In this document: positions 9,023-16,998 of the stretch, piece by piece | Position numbering within the stretch: the first letter of the stretch is position 1 | Layout of the letters: every line of letters begins with the position of its first letter | Assembly (NCBI GenBank): GCA_014800845.1 | Contig: JAAVFJ010000028.1 | Location: 1 to 61,234 of the forward strand | Reading direction: 5' to 3' | Source: Bacteroidales bacterium | GTDB lineage: Bacteria; Bacteroidota; Bacteroidia; Bacteroidales; Muribaculaceae | DNA length: 61,234 nt | The notes under the pieces: generated by a model | What the model saw: the letters and a program-made list of their open reading frames with translations, nothing else | Told to the model about the DNA's origin: nothing | The model's database searches: none | Program-made: the position numbers and the translations under genes

Positions 9023-9422
9023 ATTCTAAATAATCATCGTAGTCACGGATATAATCCTCCTCCTCATAGGGGTGAGAGGCGATGGCGAGGGCTACGGAGC
9101 CGGTGGTGAAATCGTGCATCGTGTCCCACACGCCCGGGGGGATGAGCACCCCCTTGTTGGCGCGGTTCAGGCGCACGGTCATCTCCTCGGTGCCGTCGGT
9201 GAGGCGGACATCGAAAGAGCCCGCGAGGGCGAGAAGCACGATGGCACACTCCTTGTGAGCATGTCCGCCGCGCGTCTCGCCTCCGGGAACGTCATATATG
9301 TAAAATACCCTTTTGATGGAGAAGGGCACATGGCGCGCACTCTCCACAAAAGAGAGGTTGCCACGCGGGTCGCATATTTTCGGAAACTCAATGATGCGTA
9401 CCCCGTCAAGTAGTTTTTTCAC
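8997..9422 (-). CDS. fdtA: Cupin sugar 3,4-ketoisomerase, FdtA-like
   Basis: The 141-residue protein fits the FdtA/QdtA/WxcM C-terminal cupin family: [33 protein letters not shown] (the histidines near residues 54 and 56 are the family catalytic pair), and [13 protein letters not shown]. It would isomerise dTDP-4-keto-6-deoxyglucose to the 3-keto sugar for FdtB. The first codon is GTG (complement of 9420-9422) and no ATG lies between it and the conserved region. The gene follows hpf by 36 bp, so a sugar-nucleotide pair is embedded in an otherwise housekeeping run. Confidence 0.85.
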   Translation of the reverse strand: MKKLLDGVRIIEFPKICDPRGNLSFVESARHVPFSIKRVFYIYDVPGGETRGGHAHKECAIVLLALAGSFDVRLTDGTEEMTVRLNRANKGVLIPPGVWDTMHDFTTGSVALAIASHPYEEEDYIRDYDDYLEYVRTLQQQ

Positions 9423-9458
9423 TTAAATGCTTGGTGTTGAGAAACTATCTCAGGCAGC

Positions 9459-9755
9459 TCACTTGCGAGTCTCCTTCACCTTCTCAAGAGGCTTCTCGAG
9501 GGCGTCGAGACAGAGGTCAATGGCTTCCTCGAAAGTGTCGGCTATCTTCGAAGCGAAGAGATCGTTGGCGGGGGGCACGAGCATCTTCACGGCAGCCTCC
9601 TTATTGTGAGAGGTCTCGGGCTTTACAACCTTGAGAGAAACCTCCACCTCGGTGATGGCCTCGAAGCGGCGGCTGAGTTTGTCGATTTTCTTATTGATAA
9701 ACGCTACAAGAGAGTCGTTGATGTCGAAGTGGATGGCTTTGATTTTTACTTCCAT
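9459..9755 (-). CDS. hpf: Ribosome hibernation-promoting factor, short form (HPF/RaiA)
   Basis: The 98-residue protein begins MEVKIKAIHFDINDSLVAFINKKIDKLSRRFEAITEVEVSL, the conserved beta-alpha start of the S30AE/HPF family. It has the short-form length without the dimerisation domain. Such proteins bind the decoding centre of the 30S subunit and inactivate ribosomes in stationary phase. The gene lies 5 bp after xerC on the same strand; the grouping of rpsU, xerC and hpf is familiar in Bacteroidales. Confidence 0.85.
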   Translation of the reverse strand: MEVKIKAIHFDINDSLVAFINKKIDKLSRRFEAITEVEVSLKVVKPETSHNKEAAVKMLVPPANDLFASKIADTFEEAIDLCLDALEKPLEKVKETRK

Positions 9756-9760
9756 GGTGG

Positions 9761-10651
9761 TTACTTTTTAGCGGCCCGGGGGTGAGCCAGTTGATAATTT
9801 TGTTGAAGCTCGCGGAAGGAGAGATGAGTGTAAATTTGGGTTGTGGCCAGCGAAGAGTGTCCGAGCAGCTCCTTGACGGAATCGAGCCGAGCCTCGTGGC
9901 GGACCATAGCTGTGGCGAAAGTGTGGCGCAACACGTGAGGTGTCTTGCGGGAAACGTTCGCACTGCTCAACTGTATCTTTACAATGCGTGAAAGCGCTTC
10001 ATTGTTCATTGCCCGGCCTGAATCTGCCAATAAAAATGCTTCTGTGGCCTCGGCGAAACGCGCGTCGCGCAGACGCCTGTAGCGCTCCACATGTTCGCAA
10101 AGCTCGGGGGGCAGCGGCACCAGGCGCTGTTTATTGCGTTTACCGGTCACCTTCACCTCCCCCTTGGAAGTGTCCACATCGGCATCGCGCAGGCTCAGAA
10201 GCTCGGCACGGCGCAGCCCCGTGGAGTATAGGAATTCTATTATGAAACGGTCTCTGACCTCCTCGAAACATTCAGTGTCGAGAGTCTGCTCATCGAGAAT
10301 CCGCTCAATGTCCTCCTCCCTGACAAAAGCCGGCAAGGGCGCCGGCAGTCGCGGCAGCGGCAGGTCGGCGGCGGGATTACGCTCAAGCAGCCCGGCGCGC
10401 CGCAGGAAGTGAAACAGTGTGCGAGCGGCCAGCGTGCGGCGCCGCAGCGTGCGCGCAGTGAGTCCGCGCGAGGCCTGCTCCGAAATCCAGGCACGCAGGT
10501 CAGAAAGAGTCACCGCAGCGGGGTCAAACTCCGTAGCCTCCTCGCCATTGAGAAAACGCGCCAACAGCAGCAAGTCATGCTCATAAGCACGCACCGTGTG
10601 GGCCGAATAATTCAGCTCACACCGCAGATATGTCAGAAAGCGTTCAATCAT
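9761..10651 (-). CDS. xerC: Tyrosine recombinase, XerC-like
   Basis: The 296-residue protein has the full set of tyrosine-recombinase residues: Arg147 in STGLRRAEL, Lys171 in GKRNKQR, His239/Arg242 in HVLRHTFAT, His265 in LLGHSS and Tyr274 in TQIYTHLS. An N-terminal SAM-like core-binding domain (SAHTVRAYEHDL) precedes them. The size and lack of extra domains match Xer chromosome-dimer resolvases rather than integrases of mobile elements. The frame extends 8 codons upstream, but MIERFLTYL matches the usual N-terminus, so the ATG at 10649-10651 is chosen. A XerD paralogue cannot be fully excluded. Confidence 0.85.
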   Translation of the reverse strand: MIERFLTYLRCELNYSAHTVRAYEHDLLLLARFLNGEEATEFDPAAVTLSDLRAWISEQASRGLTARTLRRRTLAARTLFHFLRRAGLLERNPAADLPLPRLPAPLPAFVREEDIERILDEQTLDTECFEEVRDRFIIEFLYSTGLRRAELLSLRDADVDTSKGEVKVTGKRNKQRLVPLPPELCEHVERYRRLRDARFAEATEAFLLADSGRAMNNEALSRIVKIQLSSANVSRKTPHVLRHTFATAMVRHEARLDSVKELLGHSSLATTQIYTHLSFRELQQNYQLAHPRAAKK

Positions 10652-10750
10652 AGCGCCAAGGCAAAGAAACCACACGCGAAGATAAACAAAAAAACCGACA
10701 CGGCCAAACCGCTCCTAATGTACCTAACACCTAAAACCTCCGCAGGTACG

Positions 10751-10786
10751 GATACAATAAGAGCCCTGACGTCGGGACGGCAGGGC
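10751..10786 (-). terminator. Terminator after rpsU
   Basis: On the minus strand GCCCTG (10786-10781) and CAGGGC (10768-10763) form a GC stem around a 12-nt loop, followed by TCTTATTG. It separates rpsU from xerC. Confidence 0.65.
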
Positions 10787-10821
10787 GAAATTGAGGCTTG
10801 TGGAAAGTGAAGCCCGGTGGC

Positions 10822-11013
10822 TTACTCTTCGTTCTGGCGCAGGTGCTGCACGTAAACCGCCTTCATCATTTTCTTGCGGTTTGCTACAGAGGGTTTCTCG
10901 AATGCCTGACGGCTGCGGAGCTCTTTTACCACGCCGGTGCGTTCGTATTTACGCTTGAACTTCTTGAGAGCCTTTTCGATGTTTTCGCCCTCTTTTACTT
11001 GTACGATGATCAT
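10822..11013 (-). CDS. rpsU: 30S ribosomal protein S21
   Basis: The 63-residue basic protein starts MIIVQVKEGENIEKALKKFKRKYERTGVVKELR, the bS21 signature, and has a Bacteroidales-like C-terminus. It is a late-assembling 30S protein next to the anti-Shine-Dalgarno helix. It has its own promoter (11102-11132), a leader of about 85 nt that can fold, and a terminator, so it is probably a single-gene transcript. Confidence 0.95.
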   Translation of the reverse strand: MIIVQVKEGENIEKALKKFKRKYERTGVVKELRSRQAFEKPSVANRKKMMKAVYVQHLRQNEE

Positions 11014-11061
11014 TTCTTATTGGTTGATTTTTAATATTTTATGCTATGTTGTTGCCAAATT

Positions 11062-11089
11062 TACACCGTCCCGACGGGGCGTAGGTGTA
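11062..11089 (-). promoter_or_regulatory. Hairpin in the rpsU leader
   Basis: Within the transcribed leader of rpsU, TACACC (11062-11067) pairs with GGTGTA (11084-11089) around a GC-rich inner segment containing CCCG/CGGG. It is not followed by a U run, so it is not a terminator. Leaders of ribosomal-protein genes often bind the encoded protein, and autoregulation is a possible but unproven role. Confidence 0.4.
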
Positions 11090-11101
11090 CATTTAGCGGT
11101 G

Positions 11102-11132
11102 CAAAATTACAAAACAATCTGCAATCCGCAAA
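11102..11132 (-). promoter_or_regulatory. Promoter of rpsU (TTTG-N19-TAATTTTG)
   Basis: On the minus strand TTTG (11132-11129) is followed after 19 bases by TAATTTTG (11109-11102), an exact match to the Bacteroidetes consensus. Confidence 0.75.
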
Positions 11133-11286
11133 ATTTCTGAGTGTTTTACTGCACTTTTTTTCTTCCTTTTTCACCCGCGAAGCGGCTTCCTGAGCATAGT
11201 TTTAGTCTCCGCAGGGGCCCGTCTGCCAGATAATCCCGGTTCAAATGCCTGATAATCAGCAATCCAAGCCCCCGCGAAATGCACTC

Positions 11287-12477
11287 TTACTTAACCAAAA
11301 CCTTCACCGAGCGGTTGCCGCGCTTCACGATGTAGATACCGGCGGCGAGCTGCAGGTCGCCATGTGTGCCGGAGTAGAGCAATGAGCCCTGCAGGTCAAA
11401 GACTTTAGCTTCCTGTCGGCTGCTGAAACTCAGGCGTCCGCGGCCGCTCTCAACTGTCAGCCCCTCGGCGGATATGACTTCAACTCCGCTGCTGATAATC
11501 TCAGAAAAATTCTTCCAATATTCGGCACTGCGATAAAGTTCCACCGACTCTTCCGGCACCTCCAGCACGCAGCCGGGAGCCACCGCTTGCGCCCAGTCGG
11601 CATTAAGCGCCGGGGGAGTAACAGCGGCTATGCTTATAGCCTCGATGGCATTGCAGCCTTTAAAATATTCCGAAACATTCTCCGGGCAATCCTCCGGCAG
11701 CACCAGTGTCTTGAGACGGGAGCAGTTGTTGAAAGCCTGCTCGTCAAATACGCACCCTGCCGGAATACTCACCTCCTCCAGCTCAGAGCCGTAGAAAGCA
11801 CATTCGCCAATGCTTTTCAGGCTTCCCCACGCAGGGTAATGCTTGAGGGGTGCGTCATTAAAGGCATAATCACCTATGGCTGTTACCTTGTCGATATTTT
11901 CTATCACGAGCTCATCAGCTTTAGTAGTGTCATAGACATATCTGCCAAAAGCGTGATCCGGAATAGTAGTTGCAGCGTCAGACCACACCACTTTCTTCAG
12001 CCCCGTGCAGGATTGACAGACAAAGGAGTCAATACTTTCCACTGAATTAGGGAAGACAATTTCCTCCAGACCGGTGCAAACATAAAACGCCCCGGGGCCG
12101 ATGACTTTAATAGTTTCGGGCAAAGTTATCGAGGTCATTCTCGCGCAGCGTAAAAACGCACCGTCGGCTAACTCCGTGACGGTGTAAGTCACACCGTCGT
12201 ATTCTATAGTTGAGGGCACTACGACAGCACCTTCGCAATAATCGCCCGTGTAATCATCAAAGCTGTTCCCCATGACAATTTCCCCCGCAGCTTTAGCGGG
12301 TGCCTGAGGGAGTGCAGGTACCATTTGCTTATCGCCGTTTTCCATATAGACGGTCTTATTATCCTCCGATAAAACGGAATAATACAACCCTCCGACCTTG
12401 AAATCATTTGTTTGTGCTAACGCCGAGAGCGATATAGATAAACTCGCGATAATGAAGAGGCTAAATCTTTTTTTCAT
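11287..12477 (-). CDS. Secreted BspA-like leucine-rich-repeat protein with type IX sorting domain
   Basis: The 396-residue protein has a signal peptide ending at ALAQ. About residues 80-300 hold leucine-rich repeats of the BspA/LRR_5 type, such as VTELADGAFLRCARMTSITLPETIKVIGPGAFYVCTGLEEIVFPNSVESI. The C-terminus (VFDLQGSLLYSG...LAAGIYIVKRGNRSVKVLVK) fits a type IX secretion sorting domain. Proteins of this kind are exported to the surface and often bind host or matrix ligands; the ligand here is unknown. It is transcribed alone from the promoter at 12510-12540. Confidence 0.85.
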   Translation of the reverse strand: MKKRFSLFIIASLSISLSALAQTNDFKVGGLYYSVLSEDNKTVYMENGDKQMVPALPQAPAKAAGEIVMGNSFDDYTGDYCEGAVVVPSTIEYDGVTYTVTELADGAFLRCARMTSITLPETIKVIGPGAFYVCTGLEEIVFPNSVESIDSFVCQSCTGLKKVVWSDAATTIPDHAFGRYVYDTTKADELVIENIDKVTAIGDYAFNDAPLKHYPAWGSLKSIGECAFYGSELEEVSIPAGCVFDEQAFNNCSRLKTLVLPEDCPENVSEYFKGCNAIEAISIAAVTPPALNADWAQAVAPGCVLEVPEESVELYRSAEYWKNFSEIISSGVEVISAEGLTVESGRGRLSFSSRQEAKVFDLQGSLLYSGTHGDLQLAAGIYIVKRGNRSVKVLVK

Positions 12478-12509
12478 AAATTCAATTATTAAATAACGCT
12501 GTTCCGGCG

Positions 12510-12540
12510 TAAAGTTACAATATATTTTCTAAGCAGCAAA
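12510..12540 (-). promoter_or_regulatory. Promoter of the LRR gene (TTTG-N19-TAACTTTA)
   Basis: On the minus strand TTTG (12540-12537) is followed after 19 bases by TAACTTTA (12517-12510), one mismatch from TAnnTTTG. The start codon is about 33 bases further on. Confidence 0.6.
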
Positions 12541-12589
12541 ATATTGTAGAATAAATTTAAATAATTTCAAAATCCCCCCGAATGTCAAG

Positions 12590-14848
12590 TTATTTGCCGG
12601 AAGAGGAGGCGCCGCCGGAGGAGAGGTCGTCGTTGCTTACGGATTTGGCGGTGCGGCGCACGGAGGCGCTGAGGGAGCCCAGACGGTAGCTTACGCCGAG
12701 GCGTACGCTCCACTGCGGATAGCGCCCTTCGCTTGTGAGCCGGTAGCCGGGGGCCTCGGAGGTGCGGTTGTAGCTGTAATGGCTCTTGAGGAAGTCGTTG
12801 GCCGAGAGGGAGAGGGTGAGGCGGTCGTCTATGAGTTTCTTGTCAACACTCACACCATACCAGCCGCTGTGGCCGCCGCTATACTGCATGTAGACGCCGG
12901 AGTATGACATGCCTCCCCATGCGCCTACGCTCCAGCTCTTTGGCAAATCATATTCGGCAGAGAGGGCGAAGTAGCCGCCCCATCCGTGAGAATTAAGGTC
13001 TATGAAGGGGGCCTTGTAAATGCGGTAGAAAGCCGACCCGTTAGCGTTGAGCGTCAGGCCTGAGCAGGGGCGGGCGTTCAGGTAGAGGTTGAGGTTAAGG
13101 GCGTCGGCGCTGCCGATGTTGCCGTAGGTAGTGTTGATGATACCCTCCTCGTCGGTAAACGAGTAGTTGGCTATCATGTCGGAATAGCGGGCATAGCCTA
13201 CCCCCGCTTCGCCGCCAAACACACCCGCGTAGTTGGAGTAAGAGAGTGCGAAATTATTTGTGCGCGAGGAGGATAGCTCCGGATTGCCGTAGCTGATGCT
13301 TATGGGGTTGGTGTTATCCACGGTGGGGTCGAGCTGATAGACCGAGGGGCGGGAGATCTGCATTTTGTAAGAGGCGCGAATCTGGCTGGCATCCGTGAGC
13401 TTGTAAGTGAGCAGCAGACTGGGCACCGGGTCGGAGAAATTTGAGGTGAAGTCGGTGTGGCCCGGGGTGTGGAAACGGGTGCCCATGTGGGTGTATTCAT
13501 AGCGCACGCCGGCCTTAGTCATGAATTTGCCGAATTTGCCTATGTAGGAGGCGTAGAGGGAGCCTACGTCCTGAAACTGCTTCATGTCGGACTCCTTGTC
13601 AGGCTGCATCAGCCAGTCATCATCCATGAGTGCGTACTCGGAAACACGACCGTAATTGTTTCGCAAAATGAATTTGCCGCCCACCTCCAGCGTGTGGCGC
13701 TTGCCGAAGGGGTGAGTGTAGTCAGCCTGCACAGTGTGCTCGTGGGTGGGATATTTCACATTGCGGTAGAGAGTGGGGAAATCGGTGGCCGCGAATCCCT
13801 GTAAGTCGGAATATATGGTGTGGGCATCACCATTCTGATGGCCGTAGTTATATTTATAGGATAGCACTATGTTATGCTCCGGGGAGGTGAAATTATGTTG
13901 CCAGTTGGCTTCGGCTGATGCACCGACATAGTCGTTTACGCCTGATTGATTCAGCGTGTAGCCGGAGGTAAAAGCGGCCGGGTTACGCGTAATGAACGAG
14001 ACATCTGTCACCCCCGTACTCTTGCCGGTATATCCGTAAAGCGATGCGGCCACAGTGTAGAGGTTCAGAGTGTCAGGCTCCCAGGACATCTGCAGCGAGC
14101 CCCAATTGTTCTGCCCGTGACTTTTGCCGCGAGCCGTCTTCAGATATTGAGCGAAGGGGGAGGATTCGTCGGTATACTCCACGACCTGGCCGGAGGTGGA
14201 GGCGGGGGCGAATTGGTTGGTGTGTGAATAATTGAGGCTGAGGGTCACTCGGTTGAGCTTTGCGGTGCCATAGGCACTTTCGCTCAGTGAGTTATTGCCG
14301 CCGTAGAGGGAGAGGTTCAGTATGTAGCCCTCCAGGCGGGTGGTCTGCACGGTCACTATGTTTATGATTCCCCCCAACCCCTCGGCGTCATACTTGGCGC
14401 CCGGCTCGGTTATCACCTCGATTTTGTGCACCATCGACGCCGGCATGCCGCGCAGCACCTCCTTATAGTTGGAGGCGAGTGTAGGGTCGGGCTTGCCGTT
14501 GAGGTAGATTTTATAGTTTTCCTCACTTTTGAGCTTTATATTGTCTTCGCCATCCACAGAGAGCATGGGCACCTTGCGCATCATGTCGAGCACATTATTG
14601 GTGCCGGAGGCCGGGTCCTCGTCCATATTGTAGACGAGGCGGTCAGCTTCGGTCTGTATCAGCGGTTTGGAGGCGGTGACTACCACGTCATCAAGCTCCA
14701 TAACGTTGTAGTCCGCAGAGTCATTAGCAGCCACTGTGTCGGTCATGGCAGCGCCTGCTTCGGCCGGTTGCTGCCTAACGCCTGAAGCTGACACAAACAT
14801 TATGGAGAGTGCGGCCGAGAGGCCCAAGGTGCGTAAAATTATTGTCAT
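12590..14848 (-). CDS. Outer-membrane beta-barrel protein of the TonB-receptor-like family
   Basis: The 752-residue protein has a signal peptide (MTIILRTLGLSAALSIMFVSASG). A plug-like region follows: DDVVVTASKPLIQTEADRLVYNM, NVLDMMRKVPMLSVDGEDNI, YLNGKP, KIEVITEPGAKYDAEGLGGIINIV. The rest is a long C-terminal barrel with alternating aromatic residues. It matches the OMP_b-brl_3 group of TonB-dependent-receptor-like proteins. The N-terminal carboxypeptidase-like domain common in SusC-type receptors is missing and no SusD partner is nearby. The minus frame is open up to 15853, but the part upstream of 14848 is antisense to prmC. The ATG at 14846-14848 precedes a proper signal peptide. Confidence 0.85.
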   Translation of the reverse strand: MTIILRTLGLSAALSIMFVSASGVRQQPAEAGAAMTDTVAANDSADYNVMELDDVVVTASKPLIQTEADRLVYNMDEDPASGTNNVLDMMRKVPMLSVDGEDNIKLKSEENYKIYLNGKPDPTLASNYKEVLRGMPASMVHKIEVITEPGAKYDAEGLGGIINIVTVQTTRLEGYILNLSLYGGNNSLSESAYGTAKLNRVTLSLNYSHTNQFAPASTSGQVVEYTDESSPFAQYLKTARGKSHGQNNWGSLQMSWEPDTLNLYTVAASLYGYTGKSTGVTDVSFITRNPAAFTSGYTLNQSGVNDYVGASAEANWQHNFTSPEHNIVLSYKYNYGHQNGDAHTIYSDLQGFAATDFPTLYRNVKYPTHEHTVQADYTHPFGKRHTLEVGGKFILRNNYGRVSEYALMDDDWLMQPDKESDMKQFQDVGSLYASYIGKFGKFMTKAGVRYEYTHMGTRFHTPGHTDFTSNFSDPVPSLLLTYKLTDASQIRASYKMQISRPSVYQLDPTVDNTNPISISYGNPELSSSRTNNFALSYSNYAGVFGGEAGVGYARYSDMIANYSFTDEEGIINTTYGNIGSADALNLNLYLNARPCSGLTLNANGSAFYRIYKAPFIDLNSHGWGGYFALSAEYDLPKSWSVGAWGGMSYSGVYMQYSGGHSGWYGVSVDKKLIDDRLTLSLSANDFLKSHYSYNRTSEAPGYRLTSEGRYPQWSVRLGVSYRLGSLSASVRRTAKSVSNDDLSSGGASSSGK

Positions 14849-14950
14849 AGAGTAGAGTGCTTTTAGGTAAGAAACCCTCGGAGGGGGCGGAATGTGACAG
14901 TGCCGATGCGAAATACTATCGGGGATTGTGAGAATCTGCAAAAATTGTCT

Positions 14951-14958
14951 TACCTTTG
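14951..14958 (+). promoter_or_regulatory. -7 box of prmC (TACCTTTG), start codon 7 bases away
   Basis: TACCTTTG at 14951-14958 is a perfect -7 element. The ATG of prmC is at 14966, only 7 bases downstream, so the transcript would have almost no leader. No good TTTG lies 19-20 bases upstream; the nearest is ATTG at 14925-14928, with 22 bases between. Confidence 0.55.
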
Positions 14959-14965
14959 TGTACTT

Positions 14966-15841
14966 ATGAAAGAGACATTGGTGAAAGAGACATTGGCAAA
15001 AATGCGTAGCCGCCTCGTGCCTGTTTACGGGCGCGGTGAGGCGGAGGCTATGATTAGGCTGATTTTTGAGGAGCTCAAAGGTTGGCGACCGGTAGACATC
15101 GTGCTGAATGAGGACAAACCCCTCTCCGACTTCATGCGCGGAAAGATTGACGCCATTCTTGACAGGCTGAGCCGGCATGAACCCCTGCAATACATACTGG
15201 GGCACACGCGCTTCTACGGCCTTCGGATAGCCGTCAACCCCTCGGTGCTCATCCCCCGCCCGGAGACTGAGGAGCTCGTGGAGATGGTGATTCATGATGC
15301 CGCCGACCGCGAGGACCTGCATGTGCTCGATGCCTGCACCGGCAGCGGCTGCATAGCCCTCGCGCTCGCCCGGAATCTGCGTTTCCCCCTCATCACCGCC
15401 ATTGACCTGAGCGCCGAAGCGCTTAAGACTGCCGAAGAGAATGCCCGCGACCTGCGAGTGAAGATCAGCTTTGCCCGCGCCGATGCCCTGAAGCTGACCG
15501 CTGAGTCGCTGCCCGGCGCGCCGTGGGATATAATTGTGAGCAATCCCCCCTACATAGGGGAGATGGAGCGCCTGCAGATGGATGCCAATGTGCTGGACTA
15601 TGAGCCCCACTCCGCGCTGTTTGTTCCTGACAGAGAGCCGCTTCTGTTCTATAAAGCGCTGGCTGCCTACGGCGCTGAGACGCTGAAACCCGAGGGGCGC
15701 ATCTACTTCGAAATCAATCCGCTGCATGCCGACGCGCTGGTCCGCTACATGGCTGAGGCCGGCTACTCGCAGGTGGAGCTTCACCGCGACATGAGCGGCA
15801 AGGAACGTTTCCTGACAGCAACCCTGAAACCTGAGAACTGA
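14966..15841 (+). CDS. prmC: Peptide chain release factor N5-glutamine methyltransferase
   Basis: The 291-residue protein methylates the GGQ glutamine of release factors using SAM. It has the helical N-terminal domain ending in EPLQYILGHTRFYG, the PrmC-specific VNPSVLIPRPETEELVE, the SAM-binding VLDACTGSGCIALALA, and the catalytic NPPYI in IIVSNPPYIGEM near residue 190. The first five codons are tandemly duplicated (ATGAAAGAGACATTG then GTGAAAGAGACATTG). Its stop overlaps the recX start by one base (TGATG). The open frame extends upstream to 14894, but that part contains the -7 box and is not conserved. Confidence 0.92.
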   Translation: MKETLVKETLAKMRSRLVPVYGRGEAEAMIRLIFEELKGWRPVDIVLNEDKPLSDFMRGKIDAILDRLSRHEPLQYILGHTRFYGLRIAVNPSVLIPRPETEELVEMVIHDAADREDLHVLDACTGSGCIALALARNLRFPLITAIDLSAEALKTAEENARDLRVKISFARADALKLTAESLPGAPWDIIVSNPPYIGEMERLQMDANVLDYEPHSALFVPDREPLLFYKALAAYGAETLKPEGRIYFEINPLHADALVRYMAEAGYSQVELHRDMSGKERFLTATLKPEN

Positions 15842-16317
15842 TGCTGAAACCAAGAAAGATACCTACGCGCGAACAGATGCTGCAGCAGATGGCGGGGCTC
15901 TGCGCCAAGTGTGAGCAGTGTGAGCATGACCTGCGCGAGAAGATGCGCAAGAAGGGGTTGCCGGGCGCCGACGCCGACGCGGTGATAGATTTCCTCTATG
16001 ACCACAACTTTCTGAATGAGAGCCGATTTGCTCACGCCTACGCCAGCGACAAGCACCGCTTCAATGGCTGGGGGCGCATAAAGATTCGCATGATGCTCGG
16101 CATGAAGCGTGTCTCGCGCGACTGCATTGACGATGCCCTGGGCGCGCTCGACGAGAAGGAGTATATGGAGATTCTGCAAACGCTGGTCAATGCCAAGGCG
16201 CGCGACCTCGACCTGAGCGATGCCAAGGACCGCGCCAAGCTTCTGCGCTCCCTCGATGGCCGGGGCTTCGAGCCGGCGCTGATCGTAAAGGCCATGCGCC
16301 GAAGCGGGGAGGATTGA
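15841..16317 (+). CDS. recX: RecX family regulatory protein
   Basis: The 158-residue protein fits RecX: CAKCEQCEHDLREKMRKKG, DAVIDFLYDHNFLNESRFAHAYASDKHRFNGWGRIKIRMML and EILQTLVNAKAR, a series of three-helix repeats. RecX proteins bind RecA filaments and modulate recombination. There is no recA next to it; it is placed between prmC and comF with a one-base overlap and a 3-bp gap, indicating a three-gene operon. Confidence 0.88.
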   Translation: MLKPRKIPTREQMLQQMAGLCAKCEQCEHDLREKMRKKGLPGADADAVIDFLYDHNFLNESRFAHAYASDKHRFNGWGRIKIRMMLGMKRVSRDCIDDALGALDEKEYMEILQTLVNAKARDLDLSDAKDRAKLLRSLDGRGFEPALIVKAMRRSGED

Positions 16318-16320
16318 CCT

Positions 16321-16998
16321 ATGCTTTCGATACTTTTCCCACGCACCTGCCCCCTGTGCGGACGTGTGCTTCGCGGCGACTCCGGGCGCCTGTGTGCAGT
16401 GTGCCTCTCGGAGCTCCCTTACGCGCGTCAGCTCGGCGTGGTCATGAATCCCACCGAGCAGCGCTTTGCCGCAATCCGCGAAGTGGAGCGGGCAGCCGGG
16501 TGGATATTCTACAAACCGCAGACCCCCACCGCACGGCTCTTGAAGCAAATCAAATACCGTGGCGGCAGGGGTCTGGCGCGTTTCTTAGGAATGATGCTCG
16601 CCCGCGAGGCGAAGCAAGTGGGTATGCTTGAGGGGGTTGAGGGGGTAGTGCCGGTGCCCGTTCATCCGCTGCGGCGCATGATGCGCGGCTACAATCAGAG
16701 CCGCGAGCTGGCGCGGGGAATCTGTGGCGCGGGGGAGCTGCCGCTGCTCGATGTAGTCAGTGCGGGGCGGCATACGTCGCAGACCCGTCTGGCCCACAGC
16801 GCCCGCCGCGAGAATGTGCGCGGGGTGTTCAGGCTGAGGAGCACCAAAGGTTTGCGCCCCGGCATGTGCCTGCTCTTAGTGGACGATGTGTGCACCACCG
16901 GCTCCACGCTCTCGGCGCTGGCCGAAACCCTCGTGGCCGCGGTGCCGGGGCTCCGGCTGCGAGTCCTCACCCTGGCCACCGTTGACAGGTTTATTTGA
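16321..16998 (+). CDS. ComF family phosphoribosyltransferase-like protein
   Basis: The 225-residue protein has an N-terminal zinc-ribbon motif (CPLCGR...CAVCLSELPY) and a C-terminal PRTase-fold domain with VVPVPVHPLRRMMRGYNQSRELARGI and the PRPP-binding loop LLLVDDVCTTGSTL. It matches ComFC/GntX proteins, linked to DNA uptake in naturally competent species; its role in Bacteroidales is not established. The last 8 bp overlap the end of aspD on the opposite strand. Confidence 0.85.
   Translation: MLSILFPRTCPLCGRVLRGDSGRLCAVCLSELPYARQLGVVMNPTEQRFAAIREVERAAGWIFYKPQTPTARLLKQIKYRGGRGLARFLGMMLAREAKQVGMLEGVEGVVPVPVHPLRRMMRGYNQSRELARGICGAGELPLLDVVSAGRHTSQTRLAHSARRENVRGVFRLRSTKGLRPGMCLLLVDDVCTTGSTLSALAETLVAAVPGLRLRVLTLATVDRFI

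Noticed and set aside
9761..10651. Tyrosine recombinase as the integrase of a mobile element
   Set aside because: Size, domain structure and position between rpsU and hpf fit a housekeeping Xer protein, and no attachment site or element genes are near.
11141..11286. Possible tRNA or small RNA (GGTTCAAATGCC stretch)
   Set aside because: No cloverleaf could be formed, and there is no promoter or terminator around it.
12590..15853. A 1087-codon minus-strand frame covering the barrel gene and prmC
   Set aside because: The part above 14848 is antisense to prmC, which has all family motifs, and a good signal peptide starts at 14848.
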